DNA of 64,000 nt from Oscillospiraceae bacterium (GTDB lineage Bacteria > Bacillota > Clostridia > Oscillospirales > CAG-272): contig SVTT01000001.1 in NCBI GenBank assembly GCA_015063625.1, forward strand, positions 1 through 64,000, given 5' to 3'. The notes beneath the pieces are model-generated. The model searched no databases. It was not told the DNA's origin and saw nothing but the letters and a program-made list of their open reading frames with translations. How positions within the stretch are numbered: the first letter of the stretch is position 1; each line of letters begins with the position of its first letter. Position numbers and translations under genes: made by a program. Below, one piece after another: positions 11,201 through 20,300 of the stretch.

Positions 11201-11521
11201 GGAATAGCAGGAAAGCGCGCCGGCAAGACTGTGCAGCGTGCGCCACATAAAGAGCGCGGAAACGGCAGGGGAGGCATAGCGCTTGGCGAGTCCGCCGACC
11301 GTGCGGAACACACGGTTGGCAAGTCTTGTGAAATTCAGGACCTCAAATCGCAGCTGCGAGGAGGGGGGGAGAGCGTGCAGCAGTCGGCGCTCCGCACTGA
11401 CCGCCTCCTGCTCGGGCACCAGCAGGATCGCCCTTTTGCCCGTATCGATGTCCTGCCTGATGGCGTCAAGCAAAGTGCGGGCGGTGCTGTCGCTGCCCGC
11501 ACCGTAGAGAATACGGATCAT
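8225..11521 (-). CDS. addB: Helicase-exonuclease AddAB, subunit AddB
   Basis: 1098 aa, abuts addA; C-terminal Fe-S nuclease GKADRVDVY...VADYKTG and CNYCAFAPICR. Confidence 0.95.
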   Translation of the reverse strand: MIRILYGAGSDSTARTLLDAIRQDIDTGKRAILLVPEQEAVSAERRLLHALPPSSQLRFEVLNFTRLANRVFRTVGGLAKRYASPAVSALFMWRTLHSLAGALSCYSAGAALDPRLTDRMLSAAAQFKAYCVSPDMLLDAADRLEKEDPLRDKLSDLGLVISTYDRALGAAFADSADDISRATELILRHGLFSDTHVYVDSFTDFTAQELRLLEVLMKTAPSLTMTSPLRSGRDEAIHLASASTTHRRILRLAKEAERRIFLEPTEDLTHRGATSSVLAYLSRHLFDMSAEPAPLSAAESGELEMTVCSSPFAEAEYAAATISRLVREGCRYRDITVILRDAAASSGIIGAALERDGIPYFLSEKTDITTSPLIKLILFALRIRIHNWQGDDIVGFLKTGLCGVDTDDINCFEQYCGVWRLHGRSAFEATFTMNPDGYAERVSARGERILPAANRVREAIVPLLGTFFDELDDAACAADMCRALYRFLQALSVPESLKREAGRRLAAGERREAQELSRLWDITVEAIDAICSTVGEEAFSASELLDALRLVFERTDIGTIPTSADEVTVGSASTLRAERTRYAVVLGLNEGIFPRAVGDDGLISDAEKQRLAELGIELSADTATSASDELFYVHRALTLPREKLFLSYAESSADGRVLAPSLAVERIRALFPKLRVAHFDALDPLSKIYTPNGAMEHLPELSPALRRRVLALLSENEARAEQIAALSTPVTEINATVSPERASTLFGKNAFNPTGLEKYATCRFAYYCSKILRLREEPIDTLGSAAVGIFMHYILEHIFDAVNRNGGAFDRISEERTEALVQSTVADYREHLLRAGGKLTPRAEALISRLTELARLVISSLFAEFADSLFVPAFLELDLTGERERASVLLRNGGEIPLSGKADRVDVYRAEDGKVYLRVADYKTGRKSFRAKDIPDGFCLQMPLYLFALCRGRHPELAEQLGLDRDTVFHPAGVTYLSTAITTDNTPAREDRGEALSAAAKRIHREGLLLDDKEILRAMSLSGSTAIIGGRGSSKQTVSAAGFDELFEELSSTVSRISAEMKSGTATIAPRKNGGTSPCNYCAFAPICRAAQKEKKKA

Positions 11522-12342
11522 CGGAGGTCCTCCTTTTCAAGCAATTTGATGTTGCGGGCGATGACAGCCCTGCCGCGCCAGGCAAAGGCGCGTTTTGAAA
11601 ATTCCTCGTCGCTCATGGAAAAAAGGGTGCCGGAATCGAGATGGGGAAGGGTGGCTTCGGCAAAAAAGGGAACGTTGGAATAAAGCGTTCCCGCATCGCG
11701 TGCCGCCTTGGTCACGGGACAGACCTCCTGACAGCGGTCGCAGCCCCAGAGCGAGCCTCCTTTTCGTATGGCATCGCACTCCTCCTCGGACAGCGTGCCC
11801 TTCTTCTGAGTCAGCGCTGAAAGACAACGCGACACGTCCAGCCCCACGGGACAGGCGTGGAGGCATGCGCCGCAGTCAGTGCAAAGCGAAAGCTCCTTTG
11901 CCTCGCAGGGGAGCACGGCGTCGGTGATCAGCTCGCCGAGAAAAACGAAGGAGGAGTGCTCCTTGGTGAGAAACAGATGATTTTTGCCAAATACGCCAAG
12001 TCCCGCCTTCACGGCAGCCTCCGCCTCGCTGATGGGCGAGTGATCCGAAAAGCCCGCAAAGCGGTTTTTCGGGAATGCATCTTGCAAAAGGGGGAGAAGA
12101 TCGTCAAAAAGCTGTGAAAAAAACAGATGGTAATCACGGGAAACGGCGTATGCCGAAATATTTCTTGAAATATCGTCGTGCAGTGTGGTATAATAAGGAA
12201 CAGCAAAGACAAAGACGGTGCCGTCCGTGATGCCCGCGCGCTCCAGAAGATAGGGACGCGTGATCCTGCATTGTGCAATCGGGAGGGGTGCGCAAAGCAA
12301 AATTCCGCGCTCCCGAAGCAAAGATATGACCGTGTTCCTCAT
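11518..12342 (-). CDS. QueG-like epoxyqueuosine reductase / double 4Fe-4S cluster protein (short form)
   Basis: CTDCGACLHACPVG and WGCDRCQEVCPV cluster motifs; ATG at 12342 preferred over the longer ORF. Confidence 0.75.
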   Translation of the reverse strand: MRNTVISLLRERGILLCAPLPIAQCRITRPYLLERAGITDGTVFVFAVPYYTTLHDDISRNISAYAVSRDYHLFFSQLFDDLLPLLQDAFPKNRFAGFSDHSPISEAEAAVKAGLGVFGKNHLFLTKEHSSFVFLGELITDAVLPCEAKELSLCTDCGACLHACPVGLDVSRCLSALTQKKGTLSEEECDAIRKGGSLWGCDRCQEVCPVTKAARDAGTLYSNVPFFAEATLPHLDSGTLFSMSDEEFSKRAFAWRGRAVIARNIKLLEKEDLR

Positions 12343-12515
12343 CGTGCACCGCCTCAAAAAATACTTTACTTTTATTATAGCAAACCGGACGGTCTTTTTC
12401 AATGCCGAAAGCTGCGGATTTTTGCTTTTCAACTTATTTTTGCGGCACAATCATCAAATCGTCACAATTTGCAGCTATAATAAACATGTAAAAATACGGA
12501 AGGAGTGTGAATTGT

Positions 12516-13922
12516 ATGAACGATAATGGTCATTTCAATGAGCGTGAAAGAGAGTACGAGGCTTCCGAAACAGAGGGCCGCCCCGTAGGCGGCGAGGAGT
12601 ATCGACAGGAGCCTGCGCATGAGGAGAGCGAGCCCCAATGGTACGGCGTTTCTTATGACAGAGAGAAGGGTAACACCTATACACATCCTGTGCAGGAGAA
12701 AGAACAGGAGGGCTTTTTTTCTCGCATGAGAAGAAAGCGCCTTGCCGTGCTGGCGCTCGGACTTGCCTTTTTTGCACTCGTCAGTTTTTTTGCGGGGAGC
12801 TTTGGCTATGCGCTGGCAAAAAACATGATCGAGCTTGAGGAGCAGAACGACACAGGCATCATGCCGAGTGGGGCGAACGGTTTACCGGGCACTGCCGACG
12901 TTTATGAGAATACCGACAACGGGCAATACGATTTCAGCTCGGTCACGATCGGCAAAAACGACGGCTCCACGCTGGTCGGATCGGACAACGGCTCTGCGGG
13001 CGACGCTGCCATGAGCCGCATTGAGGCAATTGCCGCTGTGCATCACTCGGTGGTCGAGATCGCCACCACAACGGTGTCCTCCCGCGGTCAGATCAACGCC
13101 GGCGCGGGAAGCGGTGTCATCATTCACGCCGACGGTGTCATCGTGACCAATAACCACGTTATCGACGGCGTCGATACGATCTACGTGCGCCTGACCAACG
13201 GGAACACCTATGAGGCGGTCCTGCGGGGCACGGACGAGGAGAACGATATTGCGATCTTAAAGATCACGCCGCAGGAAACGCTGACTGTGGCAAGGCTTGG
13301 CTGCAGTGCGGCGCTCGCACTTGGTGAGGAGGTCATTGCCATCGGCAATCCGCTTGGCGAGCTTGGCGGCACGGTGACCAACGGTATCATCAGCGCGCTG
13401 GAGCGCGAGGTCCTGATCGATAATATCACCATGACGCTGTTGCAGACCAATGCCGCCATCAACTCGGGCAACTCGGGCGGCGGTCTGTTCAACCTGGCGG
13501 GAGAGCTGGTCGGTGTTGTCAATGCCAAATATTCGGCATCGGGCGTGGAGGGGCTTGGCTTTGCCATCCCGATCGATACGGCGATCCTTTCGATCAATGC
13601 GTTGCTGGAGCACGGCTACATGCCGGGGCGCGCCGATCTGGGTGTAACGGTTGCCGAGAAGAACGTTTTCTTCAACGGTAGACTGACCTCGATGCCCTAT
13701 ATTTACGCGGCATCCGAGGACTCCCCCCTTAAGGTGGGTGATCTGATCTATAAGATCGGAGAGAAGGAGGTCTTTACCGCCAGTGAGCTGAAGCGTGCTG
13801 TGCGCGCCTATGCGGTCGGAGATACCGTTGCGGTAACGGTTTACCGCGACAACGGCTGGCTGACTGTCAATGTCACGCTTTGCGAATATGTCCCGGAGAA
13901 TTCCAGCGTTGACTTTCAGTGA
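12516..13922 (+). CDS. HtrA/DegP-like S1C trypsin-like serine protease with TM anchor and PDZ
   Basis: GSGVIIHADGVIVTNNHVI, DIAILKI, NAAINSGNSGGGLFN, C-terminal PDZ-like region. Confidence 0.93.
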   Translation: MNDNGHFNEREREYEASETEGRPVGGEEYRQEPAHEESEPQWYGVSYDREKGNTYTHPVQEKEQEGFFSRMRRKRLAVLALGLAFFALVSFFAGSFGYALAKNMIELEEQNDTGIMPSGANGLPGTADVYENTDNGQYDFSSVTIGKNDGSTLVGSDNGSAGDAAMSRIEAIAAVHHSVVEIATTTVSSRGQINAGAGSGVIIHADGVIVTNNHVIDGVDTIYVRLTNGNTYEAVLRGTDEENDIAILKITPQETLTVARLGCSAALALGEEVIAIGNPLGELGGTVTNGIISALEREVLIDNITMTLLQTNAAINSGNSGGGLFNLAGELVGVVNAKYSASGVEGLGFAIPIDTAILSINALLEHGYMPGRADLGVTVAEKNVFFNGRLTSMPYIYAASEDSPLKVGDLIYKIGEKEVFTASELKRAVRAYAVGDTVAVTVYRDNGWLTVNVTLCEYVPENSSVDFQ

Positions 13923-13945
13923 GCGACGGGGAGGAGGATGACAGT

Positions 13946-14638
13946 ATGTATCATATTCTGATCGTGGATGATGAGATCCGCATTCGCTCCATGATCCGCA
14001 AGTACGCCGAGTTTGAGGGGCACACCGTGACCGAGGCGGGAGATGGCATGGAGGCAGTGCGCCTTGCGCGCAAAGAGGATTTTGATATCATCATTCTGGA
14101 TATCATGATGCCCGAGCTTGACGGCTTCTCGGCATGCCGCGAGATCCGCAAGGTCAAAAGCACGCCCATCATCATGCTTTCGGCAAGGGGAGAGGAATAC
14201 GATAAGATCAATGGCTTTGAATCGGGAGTAGACGATTATGTGGTCAAGCCCTTTTCACCGCGCGAGCTGATGCTGCGCGTGGAGGCGGTGATGAAGCGCG
14301 TCAGACGGGCGAGCGAGGAGAGCCGAGCCGAAAATCAGATCATGGAGTTTGACGGCGGTGGGCTTCGCGTGGACCTGACGGCGCGGATCGTCTATGTGGA
14401 TGGTGCACGCGTCGAGATGTCCCCCAAGGAGTATGATCTCTTCTTCTACCTGCTCCGCAACCGAAACGTGGCACTGACGCGTGAGCGCCTGATCAGCGAG
14501 GTGTGGGGCTATGATTTCTTTGGCGATGCGCGCACGCTGGATACGCATATCAAGCTGTTGCGCAAAAGCCTTGGCAGATACAGCGAATATATCGTCACCC
14601 TGCGCGGCGTGGGATATCGCTTTGAGGAGCAAAAATGA
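13946..14638 (+). CDS. OmpR/PhoB family response regulator
   Basis: MYHILIVDDEIRIRSM...IILDIMMPELDGF...VKPFSPREL and winged-helix C-terminus. Confidence 0.93.
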   Translation: MYHILIVDDEIRIRSMIRKYAEFEGHTVTEAGDGMEAVRLARKEDFDIIILDIMMPELDGFSACREIRKVKSTPIIMLSARGEEYDKINGFESGVDDYVVKPFSPRELMLRVEAVMKRVRRASEESRAENQIMEFDGGGLRVDLTARIVYVDGARVEMSPKEYDLFFYLLRNRNVALTRERLISEVWGYDFFGDARTLDTHIKLLRKSLGRYSEYIVTLRGVGYRFEEQK

Positions 14639-16128
14639 TCTTCAAAAAAACGAAGAATACCGACAAAAAGGGGCATGTCGGGCTTCGGTGGAAGCTGTTT
14701 GCCTATCTTGCGGCGTTCACGCTGCTGATCCTGCTGGCACTCTGGGTCCTGCAGATCCGTCTGCTTGGGTATTTTTACGAGCGTGAAAAGTTTTCCGAGC
14801 TGGAGGATGCGGCAGACGTGATCGGTAAAAGTATGGGTAACGGGCTTGACGGACAGGTATCGTCGATCTCGGCGAGCAAGAACATGTGCATTCGCATTTT
14901 CCTGATCGAGGACGGCGCGGCGCACCAGGTGGCGGATGCCGAGGCAAGCGTGGATTGTATGATCCACCATCTTCCGAGCGAGCTGCTTGCCGATCTTTAC
15001 GACAGTGCCAACGAGGGGGGCGGAACCTATCACAAGAAGGTCAGCTTCAACCACGATCCGGGCGAGTCGGAGGATGATTTTCGTCTGCCCGGTATGCACC
15101 ATCCTGCCAATATCTCCAATGCCATCTACGTGCGATTGATCGAGCATGAGGGACGGCGTTATATGGCGGTCTTTGACAGCGAGCTGACACCCGTCACCGC
15201 CACAGTCAATACACTTCAGGTGCAATTTCTTTGGATATCGGCATTTTTGCTGTTTGCGGCATTTTTGCTGGCGCTGGTGCTCTCGCGCGTGATCGCAACG
15301 CCCCTTGCGGCGGTCACGGCAAAGGCAAGAAAGCTGGCGGCGGGGAATTACGAGGCGGATTTTGAAGGAATCGGCTATCGCGAGATCGAGGAGCTTGCCT
15401 CCACCCTGAATTTTGCCGCCAATGAGATCGGAGCCACCGACCGCCTGCAAAAGGAGCTGATCGCGAATATTTCGCATGATCTGCGCACGCCCTTGACCAT
15501 GATCAAGGGCTACAGCGAGCTGATGCGTGATCTGCCGGGCGAGAACAATGCCGCCAATGCGCAGATCATCATTGACGAAACGACCAGGCTTTCCGAGCTT
15601 GTCAATGATCTTCTTGATATTTCCAAGCTGCAAGCGGGAACAAAAAAGCCCGAATACAGTGTGTTCGATCTTGCGGCGCTGGTGGAGGAAACCATGCTGC
15701 GCTACGAGGCGTTGATCCGTCATCACGGCTACCGCATCGAGCTGAAGGTTGCCGAAAAGGCGTTCGTGCGTGCCGATCGCACCATGATCTTGCAGGTGAT
15801 CTATAACCTGATCAATAATGCGGTCAACTATACGGGAGATTCCTTACGTGTTGGCGTGGATATGAAGATCCTGGAGGACCGTGTCAGACTATCTGTGACC
15901 GATGACGGAGAGGGCATATCTCCCGAGCGTATCAAGGATATCTGGGAGCGCTATTACCGCGTAGACAAGGTGCACAAGCGTGCCGTGATGGGTACGGGAC
16001 TGGGGCTCTCGATCGTCAAGGGCATTTTGGAGGCGCACGGTGCGAGATACGGTGTGGACAGTGCCGTCGGCGTGGGGAGCGTGTTCTGGTTTGAGTTGCC
16101 GCTGGTCGGCGAGGGAGGATCCATATAA
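14635..16128 (+). CDS. Membrane sensor histidine kinase (HAMP)
   Basis: Two TM segments, NISHDLRTPLTMIKGYSE H-box, NLINNAVNY N-box, GTGLGLSIVK G-box. Confidence 0.95.
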   Translation: MIFKKTKNTDKKGHVGLRWKLFAYLAAFTLLILLALWVLQIRLLGYFYEREKFSELEDAADVIGKSMGNGLDGQVSSISASKNMCIRIFLIEDGAAHQVADAEASVDCMIHHLPSELLADLYDSANEGGGTYHKKVSFNHDPGESEDDFRLPGMHHPANISNAIYVRLIEHEGRRYMAVFDSELTPVTATVNTLQVQFLWISAFLLFAAFLLALVLSRVIATPLAAVTAKARKLAAGNYEADFEGIGYREIEELASTLNFAANEIGATDRLQKELIANISHDLRTPLTMIKGYSELMRDLPGENNAANAQIIIDETTRLSELVNDLLDISKLQAGTKKPEYSVFDLAALVEETMLRYEALIRHHGYRIELKVAEKAFVRADRTMILQVIYNLINNAVNYTGDSLRVGVDMKILEDRVRLSVTDDGEGISPERIKDIWERYYRVDKVHKRAVMGTGLGLSIVKGILEAHGARYGVDSAVGVGSVFWFELPLVGEGGSI

Positions 16129-16152
16129 ATTGCGTGCTTGCCCGCACGTATC

Positions 16153-16190
16153 AAGCCGCCATCGACCCGAAAGGGTGGATGGCGGCTTTT
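16153..16190 (+). terminator. Rho-independent terminator
   Basis: AAGCCGCCATC...GATGGCGGCTTTT. Confidence 0.85.
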
Positions 16191-16276
16191 CGCTTTGCGC
16201 TTGTCGTGATACTTGCTATTTCTTCCAAAACGTGCTACAATAAAAGGGATAGAAAGCTTTAACGGAGGAACTTACC

Positions 16277-17092
16277 TTGTGGTGGCAGTATAGCTTGAAA
16301 TGCCCGATCTGCGGCAGCGAAATGAAGCGGGAGGAAAAGAGCCTTATTTGTGTTGGAGGAAAGCGCCATTGCTTTGATCTTGCGGCACAGGGGTATGTCA
16401 ACCTTGCCTCCTCGCGTGCGGCGGGTGGCGGCGACGACGCGGCACTGATCCGCGCCAGAACGGCATTCTTGTCGGCAGGGCACTATGCCCCCTTTGCCGA
16501 GCGCATTGTGGCGCTGTTGAAGGAGCATGCAAAGGGGGATCGTGTGGTGGATGCAGGCTGCGGTGAGGGATATTATACCTGCCGTGTTGCACAAAGCGGA
16601 TTTTATGTATACGGCTTTGATCTTTCCAAGCGTGGCGTGCGCGAGGGGGCGAAAAACGCTACCCGTATAGGGGCAAATGCCTTTTTTGGCGTGGCAGGGA
16701 TCTTTGATCTGCCCTTGAAGGACGAATCGGCAGATGCGGTGATCTCGCTGTTTGCGCCCATTGCGGAGCATGAATTTTTGCGCGTGCTAAGACCGGGTGG
16801 CATTCTCATCGCGGCAGGCGCGGGAGAGGATCACCTGCTTTCCCTCAAACGGGTCCTCTATGATACTCCCCGTAAAAACGATCTGCGTGCCGACCTGCCT
16901 CACGGCATGGAGCCGCTTCATTCCGAAACGCTTGCCTTCACCATGCACCTTTCAAGGGAGGATGCGGCAAATCTGTTTGCCATGACTCCATATTATTACC
17001 GTACGTCGCTTCTGGGCAAGGAAGCGCTGGCAGCGCTTCCGTCACTCGAATGCGAGGCGGAAATGGATATCCGCGTGTACCGAAAGGGGTAA
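16277..17092 (+). CDS. RlmA-like 23S rRNA (guanine-N1) methyltransferase
   Basis: N-terminal Zn finger CPICGSEMKREEKSLICVGGKRHCFDLAAQGYVNL and SAM motif VVDAGCGEGYYT. Confidence 0.85.
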   Translation: MWWQYSLKCPICGSEMKREEKSLICVGGKRHCFDLAAQGYVNLASSRAAGGGDDAALIRARTAFLSAGHYAPFAERIVALLKEHAKGDRVVDAGCGEGYYTCRVAQSGFYVYGFDLSKRGVREGAKNATRIGANAFFGVAGIFDLPLKDESADAVISLFAPIAEHEFLRVLRPGGILIAAGAGEDHLLSLKRVLYDTPRKNDLRADLPHGMEPLHSETLAFTMHLSREDAANLFAMTPYYYRTSLLGKEALAALPSLECEAEMDIRVYRKG

Positions 17093-17188
17093 AAGCTCTT
17101 GTTTTGATGACCTAAAAGGCTTGCTTGTTGTCTTTGGCGAAAAAGGCATCAAAACCAGGCGCGTTAAGAGCCGTTTTTTGCTTTTTTC

Positions 17189-17217
17189 TTGACACCTCGG
17201 GGAAAATATGGTAAAAT
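17189..17217 (+). promoter_or_regulatory. Sigma-A type promoter for the RHS toxin gene
   Basis: TTGACA (17189-17194), 17-bp spacer, TAAAAT (17212-17217). Confidence 0.75.
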
Positions 17218-17254
17218 GAAATAAAAGAAAGAGAGCCACGAGGCGAGAGGAATT

Positions 17255-17285
17255 CCGCCCCCGACGGAAATTCCGTCGGGGGCGG
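17255..17285 (+). promoter_or_regulatory. Leader hairpin between promoter and RBS of the RHS gene
   Basis: CCGCCCCCGACGGAA-A-TTCCGTCGGGGGCGG, 15-bp perfect inverted repeat. Confidence 0.7.
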
Positions 17286-17331
17286 TTTGCATGGAGGAAA
17301 CTCAGTAGAGAAAAGAAGAAAGGAGCAGAAG

Positions 17332-20300
17332 ATGGAGCAGACGAGAAGGAGCATGTGGTTCAAGCTGTTGTCGGTCGTGATGACGGTTGCCATCCTGGCG
17401 GTGTCGTTGCCGCTGACGGTATTTGGCATGGAGAGCCTTGATGCGGCAGAAGCCGAGGCGCCGACGGGAGAGGCACCCGAGGTGTGGGAGGTTGTGGAGC
17501 TGCGCGGGGAGAACGTGAAGCATTTTCGCCTCTCGGACGGCTCGTACGTAGCGGCGCGGTACAGCGGCGCGGTGCATGAGCTTGACGGGGAGGGCAAATG
17601 GCAGGACATCGATAACACCCTGACAGAAACGCTGACGGGCTACAAGACCGAGAATGCACGCGTGAAATTTGCTAAGAATTCAAACGCCTCCAAGCTGTTC
17701 AGCCTCAAGGATGGGGAGTATGGCGTGTCCTTCGGTCTTGCGGATGCGGCAAGGTCAAGGGGCGTGGTGAAAAACGGCAGTAACGAGAGTGGGCTCACGG
17801 GCTACGAGGCGCTCTCCACGCTTTCGCACCTGGTGTCAAGCGTCAGGTATGCTGACGTGTATGAAAGCACGGACCTGGAATACGTGGTGAGGGGCAGGAG
17901 CGTAAAGGAGAACATCATCCTAAAATCGGGCGGGAGTGCATCCTATTCTTATACCTTCGAGATGAAGGTGAAGGGTCTGACCCCGACGCTAGGCGAGGAT
18001 GGCTCTGTCACGCTTGCCGACAGCGACACGGGCAAGGGCGTGTATCGGATCCCTGCACCCTATATGTACGATGCGGCGGGCAAGCGCTCCGAGGCGGTTT
18101 CCTATACGCTGACGGGCAGCGGCAACAAATACAAGCTAACGGTGACGGCAGATGCGGCATGGATCAATGCCGCCGACCGCGCGTTTCCCGTCACGATCGA
18201 CCCGACGGTCTCGCGGTTGGACTTCTCGCTCGATTTCGTACACATTGAATCTTCGCGGGGCAACTGCTTTTCGGAGGATGCGGAGCTGAAGATCGGGTAC
18301 TCGGGAGATACCATGATACTCGGCAAGATCACGGACATGAGCTTTCTTCCCGATGAAAGCGTGATCGTTTCTGCAAAGCTGCAGCTTTCGGGAAGGTTTT
18401 ACTATGCCTGTGAGAGCATGACGGTGCAGGTAGGCAATATCATACCGACAGAATACAGCAATAGCACGGGCGATCTGTGGAATTTCAGAAGCGTTAAGCA
18501 CAGTGATTACCGATATAGCTTCGATATCGATCGGGAGAATGTAATCGACTATGCCTATCTTGCTTATGGAGATCATGGCGTAGCCTCAATGACACTTGAT
18601 ATCACCGAGCTGGTTATGGGATGGGCAGAGGGCTCGATCGATAACCAGGGCTTTGCCGTTTATCCCGTTGCGCAAAGCGGAGAGGAGCCGGCTTATCTGG
18701 GGATCCAGAAGACCGAGGAATCTCCCATGTTGGAGATCACCTACCGCGATGCGAAGGGGATCGAGGAATATTACGATTATTTTACCGCGTCGGCAGGGAG
18801 TGCGGGCACGGGCTACGTGAATGCCTATACGGGACAGCTGCAATTTTTGCATGATCTCCTCAGCACCACCGATTCGTTGCTGCCCTACACGCTGGGTCTT
18901 GCCTATAACGGACATCTGTCGGGGCGCTTCTATACCTCGGAAAATGCCGAAACCGCGCTGATCTCGGCGTTCGCGGGCAAGGGCATGAAGCTTTACTGTG
19001 ATGAAACCGTCACGGTAAAGCTCATCAAGGATAGCAGCTTGTTTATCTGGTCGGATGCCGATGGCACCGAGCATCATTTCCCGTATCTCGGATATTTTAG
19101 CCCCTCTGACGAGCAAAGCCTTACGGTGGAGGATGAAGATGATCTCCACCTCACCCTGAAGGTGGAAAAGCCCGAGGACGGTGCGCTTTTCTTTGAGATC
19201 TCGGACGAGGTCGGCAATAAAAAGCACTTTGATACCAACGGATATCTGGTGTATATCGAGGATGCGGTGGGCAATCGCCGCGTATTCACGCGAGATGCCA
19301 ACCACCGTGTCACCGCCATCTCGCTGGTCCCCAAGGGTCACAGTGAGATCAGCCAGCTGACGCTGACCTACAGTGGCGGCTTGCTTTCCGGCGTCACCAA
19401 TATTGTGGCGGGGATCTCGGCGGCGCTCTCCTACAATACCGATGGGTATCTGACGGCGATCACCTATACCTATCCCCCCGACGGGAGTGCAACGGTCACC
19501 TTTGCCTACGACGGTGCGGGCCGCCTGACCCTTGCCAAGGACGAAAAGGGCTGCCGTGCGCTCGGTTACAGCTATGATGACTCGGGCAGAGTGATCGAGG
19601 TCACCGAATATGCCTTTGCGGATGCGAGCAGCGAAATGACGGCAGGTCAGCGCGCGGGCATCTCCTATGCGACGCGGCAGACCGTGTACCGCACGGCGGG
19701 CAAGGACGATGTCTTTGGCAACGGTGATGATGTTTATGCCGTATACGGCTTCAATATGTCAGGCAAGCTTGTCAGTGCCTATACCACTGACGGAGCAACC
19801 GTTTACGGTGCGGGCAATTATGAATATGACGGAGAAAGCAACCGCATCTCCTCTGTGATGTCCACGGGGGGCATGACGGTCAACCATCTTGCCAACCCCG
19901 GCTTTGATAGCGTGGTGGGTGTAATGCCTCTGCTGTGGGAAACGAGTGGAACTGTCTATTCCCGTTTTTCGGTTACCGATTTCAGCGAAAACCGTGTCGC
20001 GGCATTGTCCGCATCGGGAAATGGCAGCTCCACTGCTGCCATCAAGCAAAAATTCCATCTTGCCGAGGGCACCTATACCTTCTCGGCTCGCCTTGATATG
20101 CACGCTATGTATACCGCACAGGGCGGCGTGCGCCTTGTGATCTATCGGGAGGATGGCAGTGCGATCTCGGAGGGCTACGTGAGAAACCGTATGGTCAACC
20201 AAGGCGGACAGGAAACCTACAGCTGGGAAACGGTGCACGTCACCTTCGCGGTAACGGGCACTGCCTGTGAGGCGCAGGGCTGGTATGCGGCGATCGAGCT

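Noticed and set aside
14509-15726. 405-aa minus-strand ORF opposite the histidine kinase
   Set aside because: Shadow ORF; the plus strand encodes an unambiguous HAMP histidine kinase.
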